From positions 1 to 47,072 of the forward strand of contig JAJPRD010000009.1 of assembly GCA_023700255.1 (NCBI GenBank): a stretch of DNA of 47,072 nucleotides. The letters run 5' to 3'. Positions 1-9,300 of this stretch are shown here, one piece after another (position 1 is the stretch's first letter; every line of letters begins with the position of its first letter). Below the pieces are notes generated by a model. The model had not been told where the DNA came from, made no database searches, and saw only the letters and a list, made by a program, of their open reading frames with translations. This DNA comes from Candidatus Thalassarchaeaceae archaeon. GTDB lineage: Archaea; Thermoplasmatota; Poseidoniia; Poseidoniales; Thalassarchaeaceae. Position numbers and translations under genes: made by a program.

Positions 1-62
1 AACTTCTTAAATCTGCTAAAAAATATCTTCAATCGACTCGATATAATGGGATATAGTTTTTC

Positions 63-674
63 TCAACTTCCATATATTCCTATCGCTATCCAAAGCATAA
101 CAAAACCGATTACTAAATCAATTAATTTCCAAGCCTTTTCTGTTTTAAGAACCGGGGCAAGGCGACGTGCCCCAAATCCTAAACTATAAAAAAATATGAA
201 TGATGAACATACTGCTCCAATTGCAAAAGCAATTTTATCGTCTCCATGAAATTGCAGAGAAGCAGTTCCCAATAAAACCGTGGTATCTAGGTATACATGT
301 GGATTAAGCCAAGTAAAACCAAATGTAATTATTGCAGTTTTTTTTACACTTATCGTGTCATATTTTCCTCCAACATCTAGAGAATTTCCTTCAATAGCAG
401 CTTTAAATCGTATAATTGCATATAAGATCAGGAAAGAAATTGCCATCCATTTGATAAATATAGCAATATTTTCAGAATTAGAAAGAAATTCGCCAAATCC
501 AAAAACCCCGAAACAAATTAAAGCAGCATCAGAAAATGCGCAAATAGAGCATACAAGAAATACATGATTATTTGAAAGACCTTGACGAATTACAAATGCA
601 TTTTGAGCCCCGATGGCTATAATTAATGAGAAACTAATCAAAGCCCCTTCGAATCCAGCTGATTCGATACCCAA
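63..674 (-). CDS. LysE/ArgO-family amino-acid exporter
   Basis: Predicted inner-membrane exporter of the LysE/RhtB superfamily, 203 aa, the usual size. The N-terminal half carries the family hallmark IAIGAQNAFVIRQG in the first membrane helix, and the protein is hydrophobic throughout with about six predicted helices. The segment FTWLNPHVYLDT around residue 125 matches the conserved WLNPHVYLDT block of ArgO/LysE, which argues for basic amino-acid export rather than the RhtB branch. It lies 9 nt downstream of the adenosyltransferase gene on the same strand and is probably co-transcribed. The substrate is inferred from family motifs only. Confidence 0.88.
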   Translation of the reverse strand: MGIESAGFEGALISFSLIIAIGAQNAFVIRQGLSNNHVFLVCSICAFSDAALICFGVFGFGEFLSNSENIAIFIKWMAISFLILYAIIRFKAAIEGNSLDVGGKYDTISVKKTAIITFGFTWLNPHVYLDTTVLLGTASLQFHGDDKIAFAIGAVCSSFIFFYSLGFGARRLAPVLKTEKAWKLIDLVIGFVMLWIAIGIYGS

Positions 675-683
675 TTAGCTCAC

Positions 684-1280
684 CTATCTTTTCCCTAAAG
701 GTGTCCAAAGAACTTCCACTTCTCTATTCTTTTCAGTAAACCATCTTCCTAGCACAAAAAGCCAATCTGATAGGCGATTAAGATAGCATATTATTTCGGT
801 TCTAATCGCATCTTCACCATCTATCGAGATTATTTCGCAGACTTTTCTTTCTGCACGTCTAGTCACAGTTCTCGCGACATGCATTGTTGCAACAGGAGCC
901 GAACCTGTAGGCATTATGAATGAGGTTAAGGGGGATAGATCATCTAGCCAATTATCCATTTCGGCAACTAAACGATCACATTGCTCCATTCCAATTAATG
1001 CCATTTGAGGGGGTAGCATACCTGGTGTGCAAGAGCATTCACCTCCAATATCGAATAACTCTTGTTGAATGATACCCAATTTCTCATCTGCTTCATCTGA
1101 AAAGTCAGATTTACCACATCTGTTTAGCTCCATGCGTATAACTCCAATTTGTGAATTTAATTCATCAATTGTGCCATATACACCAACTCTCAAATTTTCT
1201 TTTCCCACTCTTTTCCCATCAAGAAGAGATGTCTTACCTGTATCTCCTCCGCCGGTATGAACCTTAGTAATGCGAACCAT
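684..1280 (-). CDS. Cob(I)yrinic acid a,c-diamide adenosyltransferase, PduO/MMAB type
   Basis: PduO-type ATP:cob(I)alamin adenosyltransferase, 198 aa, which makes the adenosylcobalamin cofactor in the cytoplasm. The N-terminal ATP-binding loop TGGGDTGKTSLLDG (about residues 10-23) is near the family consensus. It is followed by VGVYGTIDELNSQIG and by the helix ARTVTRRAERKV (about residues 137-148), which holds the conserved Arg/Glu residues. Length and motifs fit a complete, functional enzyme. LysE follows 9 nt downstream. A possible vitamin-uptake pair (DUF4430 plus ECF S-component) lies about 41 kb away at the other end of this window. Confidence 0.93.
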   Translation of the reverse strand: MVRITKVHTGGGDTGKTSLLDGKRVGKENLRVGVYGTIDELNSQIGVIRMELNRCGKSDFSDEADEKLGIIQQELFDIGGECSCTPGMLPPQMALIGMEQCDRLVAEMDNWLDDLSPLTSFIMPTGSAPVATMHVARTVTRRAERKVCEIISIDGEDAIRTEIICYLNRLSDWLFVLGRWFTEKNREVEVLWTPLGKR

Positions 1281-1328
1281 GCTATATCCTCGGATAGGGT
1301 TAGGTAATATGAAGAATCGTCTTTAATA

Positions 1329-2033
1329 TTAATTCAAATCAAGAGATTTCCTTATGGTTTCAACCCATGATTCATCAACAGCGCCCCATCCTCCTATTTT
1401 TTCTAGCCTTACAATGTGCTCCATTCTTGACGTCTCATTATTTTCTTTTTCATAAATAAGCGCCAACGCTGCATGACTCATTGCATTAATCCACTGTTCA
1501 TCCATATCCCAAGATTTTTCGAAATGAGCAATAGCACCATTATCTCCATGAATCAAACCTCTACTAATCTGCCTTAGTCCAGATTTTGACCAAGAAATCG
1601 CTTGTACGCCTACAATTAATCCTCTAAATATTAGATAAATTTCTAAAATTACTAATGCTGAAGCTAATATAAATGATCCTATTTGTTCAATTTGTTCAGC
1701 ATCACTCCACCTCTCTGAGAGGAGAGTTATTGAGCCTATACAAAATAAAATTCCTCCAAACGGTGCGACAACAACATCATCGTTTGTCACAGACATTTTG
1801 ATGACTCCAAAAATAACAGCAAAACCCCCTATAATAGAAGCGAGATACGCAGGAAATAATTCATTCCCCCCTCCTCTTGGAGCACTTGTAGCTAGCCATA
1901 AAATCATTGCAATAAATAATAAAATAGCGGCAAATGAACCACTTATTTCAGGGAATGGTTGTTTCCTACTATACCAATAAATAACAATACTCAATACCGC
2001 AAATAAAAGAATCCAGAACCACATAATAATCAC
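1329..2033 (-). CDS. Membrane protein of unknown function with a soluble C-terminal tail
   Basis: 234 aa, not recognised. Four or five predicted membrane segments occupy roughly residues 1-145: an N-terminal helix, two helices around AAILLFIAMILWLATSA and LASIIGGFAVIFGVI, then FGGILFCIGSITLL and FILASALVILEIYLIFRG. About 85 soluble residues follow. That tail (AHFEKSWDMDEQWINAMSHAALALIYEKE...) has the helical look of a TPR-like element, but I cannot assign a family. Its start overlaps the stop of the upstream 106-aa gene by 4 nt (ATGA), so the two are probably translationally coupled. Confidence 0.7.
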   Translation of the reverse strand: MIIMWFWILLFAVLSIVIYWYSRKQPFPEISGSFAAILLFIAMILWLATSAPRGGGNELFPAYLASIIGGFAVIFGVIKMSVTNDDVVVAPFGGILFCIGSITLLSERWSDAEQIEQIGSFILASALVILEIYLIFRGLIVGVQAISWSKSGLRQISRGLIHGDNGAIAHFEKSWDMDEQWINAMSHAALALIYEKENNETSRMEHIVRLEKIGGWGAVDESWVETIRKSLDLN

Positions 2034-2350
2034 TCTTTTGACTCAACGCCCCAACCAGGAATCCAAAAGTCTTCATCATCTAACCACTTCAACCATTCAT
2101 CCGAATCGGCTCTAAGGAGTCTAAATGCTCTCCTCTCTAATCCTGATAAAAGTTCATCAGTAACTTCTCCCTTTTTGTATGAATCATTCCATTCTACTTG
2201 CATTTGTCGAACTAAACGCTGCCCCTCAGCATAATTGTCGAAATTTTTCTCCGAAACTTCTCTCAGATCCTGTAGCCATAACCGCGTACCTTTGACATGA
2301 GGTTCCTCCGGAAGGTTTTTTTTCCTTTTTTTGAATGGCCACCAACTCAT
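2030..2350 (-). CDS. Small charged protein of unknown function
   Basis: 106 aa, not recognised. The frame is open to an ATG at 2449, but the internal ATG at 2350 gives a cleaner start (MSWWPFKKRKK...) and avoids overlapping the divergent methyltransferase gene that starts near 2423. The protein is soluble, rich in Trp, Lys and Glu, and mostly helical in character (QRLVRQMQVEWNDSYKKGE, LLSGLERRAFRLLRADSDEW). No catalytic motif is visible. It overlaps the downstream membrane-protein gene by 4 nt, so the two products may act together. Confidence 0.6.
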   Translation of the reverse strand: MSWWPFKKRKKNLPEEPHVKGTRLWLQDLREVSEKNFDNYAEGQRLVRQMQVEWNDSYKKGEVTDELLSGLERRAFRLLRADSDEWLKWLDDEDFWIPGWGVESKE

Positions 2351-2422
2351 CCTAATCGAACTTGCGTCAGGGTATTCTTTCTTGATGCTTTGCGAATCAA
2401 TGAAAGAGCGTCTAGTACTCGG

Positions 2423-2863
2423 ATGGTCATGGGTCGGGTTTTTGTTCATTTACATGGTAAAGCCAAAGATTCATCATTCAGAGCAGCGATTTCAGATTAT
2501 GCTAACAGGTTAACTTCTGATGGTGTGCAAATAATTGAGCATAGAAATCAAACCGATCCCGGACCTTATCTCGAGAATATAATTAAGAAAGCAGGCAGTG
2601 ATACGATCATACTTTTACAGGAAAAAGGTGAAAATCTAGATAGTATAGGCTATTCGGAAATGATGAAAAAATGGCGAATTTCTACTAAATCCGTCCATTT
2701 AGTAGTAGGCCCCCCCGGAGGTTTTGGTGATTCTGGAAATAATTTAACATCACTATCTTTAGGTAAAATTACTCTTCCTCATGAGTTAGCTGCTGTAGTT
2801 CTTTTAGAACAATTATATCGTGCCTGTACAATAATTAAAGGCCTTCCATATCATCGCGCATGA
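2423..2863 (+). CDS. RlmH-like SPOUT rRNA methyltransferase
   Basis: SPOUT-class methyltransferase related to RlmH, which N3-methylates pseudouridine 1915 in helix 69 of 23S rRNA. The C-terminal half has the family signature in order: HLVVGPPGGFGD (SAM-binding knot), SLSLGKITLPHELAAVV, EQLYRACTIIKGLPYHRA. The final YRA..I..G.PYH block is diagnostic. Starting at 2423 (or 2429) gives about 146 aa beginning MVMGRVFVHLHGK, which matches the short first strand and 'GK' of RlmH. The 42-residue upstream extension open in this frame lies antisense to the divergent 106-aa gene and is rejected. The exact rRNA target in this organism is inferred. Confidence 0.87.
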   Translation: MVMGRVFVHLHGKAKDSSFRAAISDYANRLTSDGVQIIEHRNQTDPGPYLENIIKKAGSDTIILLQEKGENLDSIGYSEMMKKWRISTKSVHLVVGPPGGFGDSGNNLTSLSLGKITLPHELAAVVLLEQLYRACTIIKGLPYHRA

Positions 2864-3225
2864 TCATTCATTTCAACAATTTCATTCCTTTCATTAACAT
2901 GTATTATTGTAGGGCAGTGTTCTTTCATTTTGTCTTCTTCTATATTTTTATAAGTTACTAGAATTACTAAATCTCCTGGATGAACTAGGTGCGCCGCTGC
3001 TCCATTTATGCAGACCTTACCCGAACCTCTTTTAGCGGGAATCACATAAGTTTCTAGACGAGAACCATTAGTGATGTTTAGGACTTCGATTTTTTCCCAT
3101 TCTCCAATATTTGCAGCTTCGATTAGATTCAAATCAATAGTTATCGAACCGATGTAATTTATGTCCGCTTCAGTGACGATTGCCCGATGAATTTTGGAAT
3201 TCATAACAGTCCTTAGTGGTGCCAT
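2851..3225 (-). CDS. panD: Aspartate 1-decarboxylase, pyruvoyl-dependent (bacterial type)
   Basis: Converts L-aspartate to beta-alanine for pantothenate/CoA synthesis. At 124 aa it is the usual length. The sequence aligns along its length with bacterial PanD: N-terminal LRTVMNSKIHRAIVT, the self-cleavage site YIGS where Ser becomes the pyruvoyl group, NGSRLETYVIPAKRGSG, and INGAAAHLVHPGDLVILV. The start at 3225 is chosen because MxxRTxxxSKIHR is the family N-terminus and because a TATA-like element sits about 25 nt upstream, as expected for a leaderless archaeal mRNA. The 3' end overlaps that of the convergent RlmH-like gene by 13 nt. Confidence 0.95.
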   Translation of the reverse strand: MAPLRTVMNSKIHRAIVTEADINYIGSITIDLNLIEAANIGEWEKIEVLNITNGSRLETYVIPAKRGSGKVCINGAAAHLVHPGDLVILVTYKNIEEDKMKEHCPTIIHVNERNEIVEMNDHAR

Positions 3226-3240
3226 TAAGTCACTGGGAAT

Positions 3241-3256
3241 CAGCTATATATTTTAA
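3241..3256 (-). promoter_or_regulatory. TATA-like promoter element for panD
   Basis: The A/T-rich core TATATATTTTAA (read as TTAAAATATATA on the minus strand) is centred about 25 nt upstream of the panD ATG at 3225. That is the spacing of an archaeal TATA box to the start of a leaderless transcript. The element is close to symmetrical and could also serve the divergent giant gene with a long leader. Inference from position and composition only. Confidence 0.5.
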
Positions 3257-3370
3257 TCCAAGGTGTAGTTGAACTATGATACTAAAACATCTTCATGATA
3301 CCTTTGTTGTTTGACTAGGGTGTGCGTTGATAAGTGATTCAGATTTAGCGAATATACTTCGGTGGTCACG

Positions 3371-6300
3371 ATGATAGACAAATTACAACAAAGTATAGGC
3401 ATAGAAGGCTCTAGAAAAAGTATAATTGCAGGCTTAATGGTATTCATAATGTTGTTTAGTACACAGATGTATTCTTTTCAAGATTTTGAACCATATAATG
3501 ATGAAGAATCTGAATGGGGACCCGTTACACAGAGAACTGCATTTCAACAATTAGATACAGCTAATGGACCAATGGCTGAAAATAATGAAATGCAACCTGG
3601 TGCAGAGAATCCTTTTTCTCACCCTGCATTCAATGACCCAATGTATCATGACCCTCTTTCAATTTATGGTAAAGTTTCAGATCCTGCTGCTTTAGCAATA
3701 GATCCTAGTTATGGGTTTTTATTAGAAGAAACTGATACTGAAGATCACGATAATGATGGTATTTCAGACTTGTATGATTTAGATGATGATAATGATGGCA
3801 TAAATGATTTAATCGAAAGATTTGATGGTTGCTATGGTACAGACCCCTTCGATCACGATAATGACGGCGTGCAAGATGAGTTTGATTGGGATGACGATAA
3901 TGATGGATTGCTAGAAGGTCCAATCGATTGGTCACAGGGAGCAGATCCTCAGAATAATACTGAAGATAGATATATATTTGCAACCACAATTCATCCTTGG
4001 ACACAAATGCAAGTAGGTATTGGATATAGGGTAGATCAGAATTTGTTAGATCATGATAACGATGGCATTACAGATGACGACATAGATGGTATTGGCAAAG
4101 GGTCTTATGATGAAGATGACGATAATGATGGAAGAATAGATCAATTTACCTGGCCTTGCGATTTTGATAGTGACGGAAAGCAAGATTATTTCGATTTAGA
4201 TGATGATAATGATATGGTGCCAGATTTATGGGACGCTCACCCTTGGGACGCTAGTATTACTACGAATATCACTGCAAATAATTTATGGTCTGGGTGGGTA
4301 GAATGGGCCGCTGGAGTAACAAATCATGCAGTTCTAATTGATGCTGTAGGTCTGACTCCCGTCAATCTGTCAATCATAGCAGGTGACTCCATAACTTGGA
4401 CAAATACCGACACAATCGATCATTCATTATCTAGCACCTCAGCAGGATTCTTCAGTCCTATAATTTCACCCGGAGGAACTTTTACTTTTACTTTCAATAA
4501 TACAGGAGTATTCCGTTATACCGATGTCATCTCAGGGCAAGGGGAGATTAATGTTACAGCTTCTACTAGTACCGCTACACATTTCTATTCCAGTTATGTT
4601 GGTGGAGTAGATTATGTGGAACTTGAAAAAGCGTGGCATCCTCGTGTACAGTCATTTTCATCTATTCAAGATGGTGATTTAGATGGCGATGGTATGCCTA
4701 ATTTCCTAGATCCAGACAATGATAATGATGGTTCTCCAGATTCATCTGATACAGACGATGATAACGATGGATTGGCAGATATGTATGATGTCGATGATGA
4801 TAACGATGGTATACTTGATACTTGTTTTCAAGTAGATACAAATTCAGATTCCATTGGAGACTATCCAATACAGAATCAAAATTTCTATACCCCTGGTGAA
4901 ATTTTTACACCAGGAATTGATTGTGAAATTGATTACGACAGAGATCTTGATGACGATCGCTATAGAGTAATTGATCAAGATTATGATTTAATTTGGGATT
5001 GGTTAGATACAGATTTGGGAGGCGTCGCTATACCCGATAATACAGTTGGTGGCGCTGCAACCGATTCTAGCGATTTACCATGGGATTTAGATAATGATGG
5101 GGAAGAGAATGAATTCGACATATTCCCTACTATTCCTCAAAGCACAGTAGACACATGGGATTGTCCGAGCCTCACTAATCCTAATCCCTCCAATCCTGAT
5201 GATAATTGCTTCCTGATGCGCAAATCTTACACTGCCTTCAATGATTGGGACGGCGACGGGATGAATAATTGGGAAGATATTGACGACGATAATGATGGTA
5301 TCTATGATTGGTTAGACATAGATGATAACTGTGATCTTGACGATGATAATGACTTGCATTTACTTAATGGCTCCAAATATCGAGACGATGGACCTAATGA
5401 TATTGATACAGATATAGATGGGGACGGTTTAGCGAATGATGAAGATTGGGACGATGATAATGATGGTATTTCTGATTACTATGATCCTGATGATGGTAAC
5501 TGTGGGATACAAGATTTAGATGCCACAGATCCTTTTGATAATTCTTACCCTACTAGTGACGGAGATTTCTTGGATGGTTCAGAAGATGACCAACTTTATG
5601 CAATTGGACTTGTTTACGACATGTATTGGAATCAATCATGGATGTTCAATCCATTCACTGCAGAAAACGGATTTATATTGGATTATAATGGATTCGATTC
5701 TGCTGTGCCAGCAACTAGTGGACAAATTCCTGAACTATATTGGCATGTGATCCAAAAGTGGAGCCCGTATAATGGAGGTAATTTCTTTGATATTGATATT
5801 GATGGAGATTCTCTAATTAATGGCATAGATGTCGATCAAGATGCTGATGGATTACCTGACTGGTGGGACCAAGATGAAGGTAATGATGCAGTTTTAGACG
5901 TTAATGATCTGAAAATGGGCGGTAGCTTTGACAATAATACTTGTGGAGCCACCTTATTCTGGATATATGTCCCACAACAACCTCAAGCAATAGATCATGA
6001 ATGTGGGATATTCTATGCTTGGTACTATGGTGCGCCATTAGTCGAACCAACTCGCTCACAACAAGTTGAATATACATATCCTTACAGTACAAGGCCTTCC
6101 GATGATTATAGTGATGGTGCATATAATGGAAGTAACTCTCAAGGTGCTTGGACTTGCAATAAAAATTGCTTCCACTTTACTTTCGACCCTCAGTCTGGAG
6201 TCAGTCCAACTGCAGCAGTTAGCTATAATCAGATGAAAGACAATCGTGATCTTTGGATTGCTTATATTGGCCTTACCTATGGGTTTTTCCAGTGGACTGC

Positions 6301-9300
6301 TGATTCAAATGCAAATTTCTTTCCAGATGAGAGAGCGGATTTACTGAATAATGACGTAGATCCTGATGATGATTGTGGAGCCCCAGTCGCAGGGAATATG
6401 GAGCCCCAGTGTTTATTCAATGATACTGCTGATTTAGATGACGATTTCGATGGAGTATACGATCATTGGGATGTCGACGATGACTCCGATGGAATTTGGG
6501 ATTATTTTGAAGTCGATAGTAACGATGATCTTGATGATGATGCCGGAACACTCCCTCCAGGTAATTTCTATATTGGTTCAAATTGTGATGATAATGATGA
6601 TGATGGTACTGACACAGATCCTGATGATGACGGGTGGTATCAAGCAGTACACGATAAAGGAGTCTTAGGGCAGGGTCTTTTGAATCCTCAATATTATGAT
6701 GTTGATAATGACAATGACGGAATTCCCGATGGAGAAGACCCAGATGATGATAACAACGGGGTATTAGATTCAGATCAAGAACTTCTTTGTTTCAATGGTG
6801 AAGAACAGATGACCTGGGACCATGACAATGACGGTATTGTCAATTGGAAAGATAATGATTGGGACGGCGATGGTAGAAATAACCAGGACGAGCTTAATAC
6901 CGCTACTCCATATATCTCTCCTTGGGATCATGATAATGATGGCCTAAGAGACGATATTGATCTAGACGACGACTCAGATGGAATGAAAGATGTCGATGAA
7001 ATTATGCTTTGGCCATCTCGATACAATAGTCAATCTACTAATCCTTGGGATCATGATGACTTTGGCGGCGGAGAAGGCATTGCTAATCCTTCCGACCCTA
7101 GTACAGGTCCAGATGCAATTGATGAGGATGACGATGCAGATAATAGGACGGATTTCGATTGGGATCAATTAGAAGAAGATGATGGCAATTCTTCTGACTG
7201 GGATAACGACAATGATGGTATACTAGATGAAGATGATAAGATACCTACTAGGATTACGCTAACATCTCCAAATGTTTTGTGGTTAGATAACCTTTATGCT
7301 GCGAAATTTAATGGGACAGTGAGTTGGTTAGATTTAGACCAAGGGGTCTTTGCACCGGCTCCTAATTTGCCGGTTCAGGTTCATATTGCTTGGATTAGTA
7401 ACGGGACATCTGCGGTTGAAACTGTCGACGTTCTAACTAATGAAGATGGTAAATTTATTGTGGGGCAATTCTTATTCCCTGAAGATTTACCTGTAGGTTC
7501 TAACACAACATATCATGTATATGCAGAAGTTACTGAGATGTTCATTCATGATGGTTCATCTACTGAACCAGTTCCTACGGAAGTTAGGGCAAATACAACA
7601 ATAGATTATGTTGCTTGGACATATTTCCGTAGCGACGAACAACCTCTATTTGTAGATTATAAAGTACATTATGAAGCAGATTGGGAAAGAGGGATATTCG
7701 ATAACAAACTATCGCATGCTCCCGTTTCATTCACAGTTCATGGTGGGCCATTTGGAAATCTGACACACCCTACAGTATTCGATGGATACGGGTATGGATA
7801 TCGTGCAGATTCTGAAGGTTGGATATCGCTTTCGTTCGTTCAAACGAGTGGAATTCAAGGTGTCTGGAAACAAGTTCAATGGAATTCAACAATTGATAAC
7901 GGAATAGGCATGGTTCCAGGGGCATATGAAGAAATTGTTTGGGACAATACTTCGAAAACACATAGTGTCGTGGGAATTTATGAATATACGAATACAAGTT
8001 TACCAATTGGTGATTATATGTTCATAGGCGAATCACGTCCAGATTTAGGTTCAGAAATGCCATGGCCATATCTTGAAGGAGATGTAACCGATTCTTTCGC
8101 TATACGTTCAATGCATAGGATGTATGTTGAAGCAGATATCATTACTCCTTCAATCCGCCCAGTATATTTCTATGACTCCACTCAATTCACAGGTTCTTCT
8201 TTTGGTGCATGGAGAGCATTATTCCACGCACCATCATTAGCAAACGCAGGTCTAGAATATAGTGATGTTAGCTTAGGTAAGCAATACCCAATGCTTTGGG
8301 ATGGAACACCAGAAGGTCTTACTGGAGAGTCAGCAAATCTTCGTTCTTTCTTATCATCTAATGGCACGCATTGGTTCATTGCTATGCAAAATGGTGGTGA
8401 TTTCAACGTGCCTCCTTGTGGACCTATTAATCCATTAGATCCGGAAAGCGATGTTCGTTGTGAAATAGTTCCTGAGATGTTTACCGGTGAAACATTTAGG
8501 GTACTTGGCACTGTTTGGAATCGTACTATGACGGCATGGCCTCATGATGCAATGGCATTACAAGTAGACATAGACCGTAATGGTGTGTTTGCAGGTGCTC
8601 AAGAAACAGGGTTTGCTAGAGTTCCAGATATGGTTAACGGTGAAGCATTATTTGATTATAATTGGACTTGGTATTCACAATATCCAGCAGGTGTATTTGG
8701 AATCCGTGCTGATTTTACTAACTCTAATTATTACTTTACTGGCAATCAATCTGCAGTACTTGCTCCAACAGGTGCTTATGTAAATGTCTCAGTAATCGGT
8801 ACAACTGATTTCCAGTTGAATAACATACCCCGCTTATATCGAGGTCAAAACACCACTATTGAGGCTCGAGTAATAGATAATGCCTACCAACCAGTAAGGG
8901 ACGCACCAGTTAACTATACTTGGTCCGCCGATGGAACAAGCGATGTTGCTGTAACTGACTTGAATGGCGTATTCAAAATCAATCTAACAATAGACGAAAT
9001 GCATGAATTAGGCAACTTTTCATTGTCGTTCACATATCCTGGCGATACTTATCGGCAAGGTAGCTCCTCAGGAGTCGATCTATGGGTAGTTTCTAGGACT
9101 TATATTGATCTTCAGAGTACTACGGAAAATCGTCTTTCTAGTGGAGATTATTGGGAATTTACTGCACAAGTAACTGATGATAATCGAACTGCAGCAATCA
9201 AGGATAAAGGGGAACTTTTAGATGGTTGTGATGAGAATGGTGGTGAAGTATTAGTTATACTCGAAGGAGTCGATTTTGATCAAACAGTGCATAGGCAAAT

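Noticed and set aside
1-62. Possible 3' end of a neighbouring gene at the left edge.
   Set aside because: Short AT-rich stretch with no recognisable protein sequence in any frame.
6438-6668. Met/Ile-rich open frame overlapping the giant gene.
   Set aside because: It is the shifted reading of GAT/GAC-rich repeats (giving ATG/ATT). Composition is an artefact and there is no start signal.
3743-7240. Many near-repeats of GATGATAATGATGG-like DNA, resembling a tandem repeat or CRISPR-like array.
   Set aside because: They follow the codons of the Asp-rich protein motif in one open frame, with variable spacing and changing third bases. They are protein repeats, not a DNA array.
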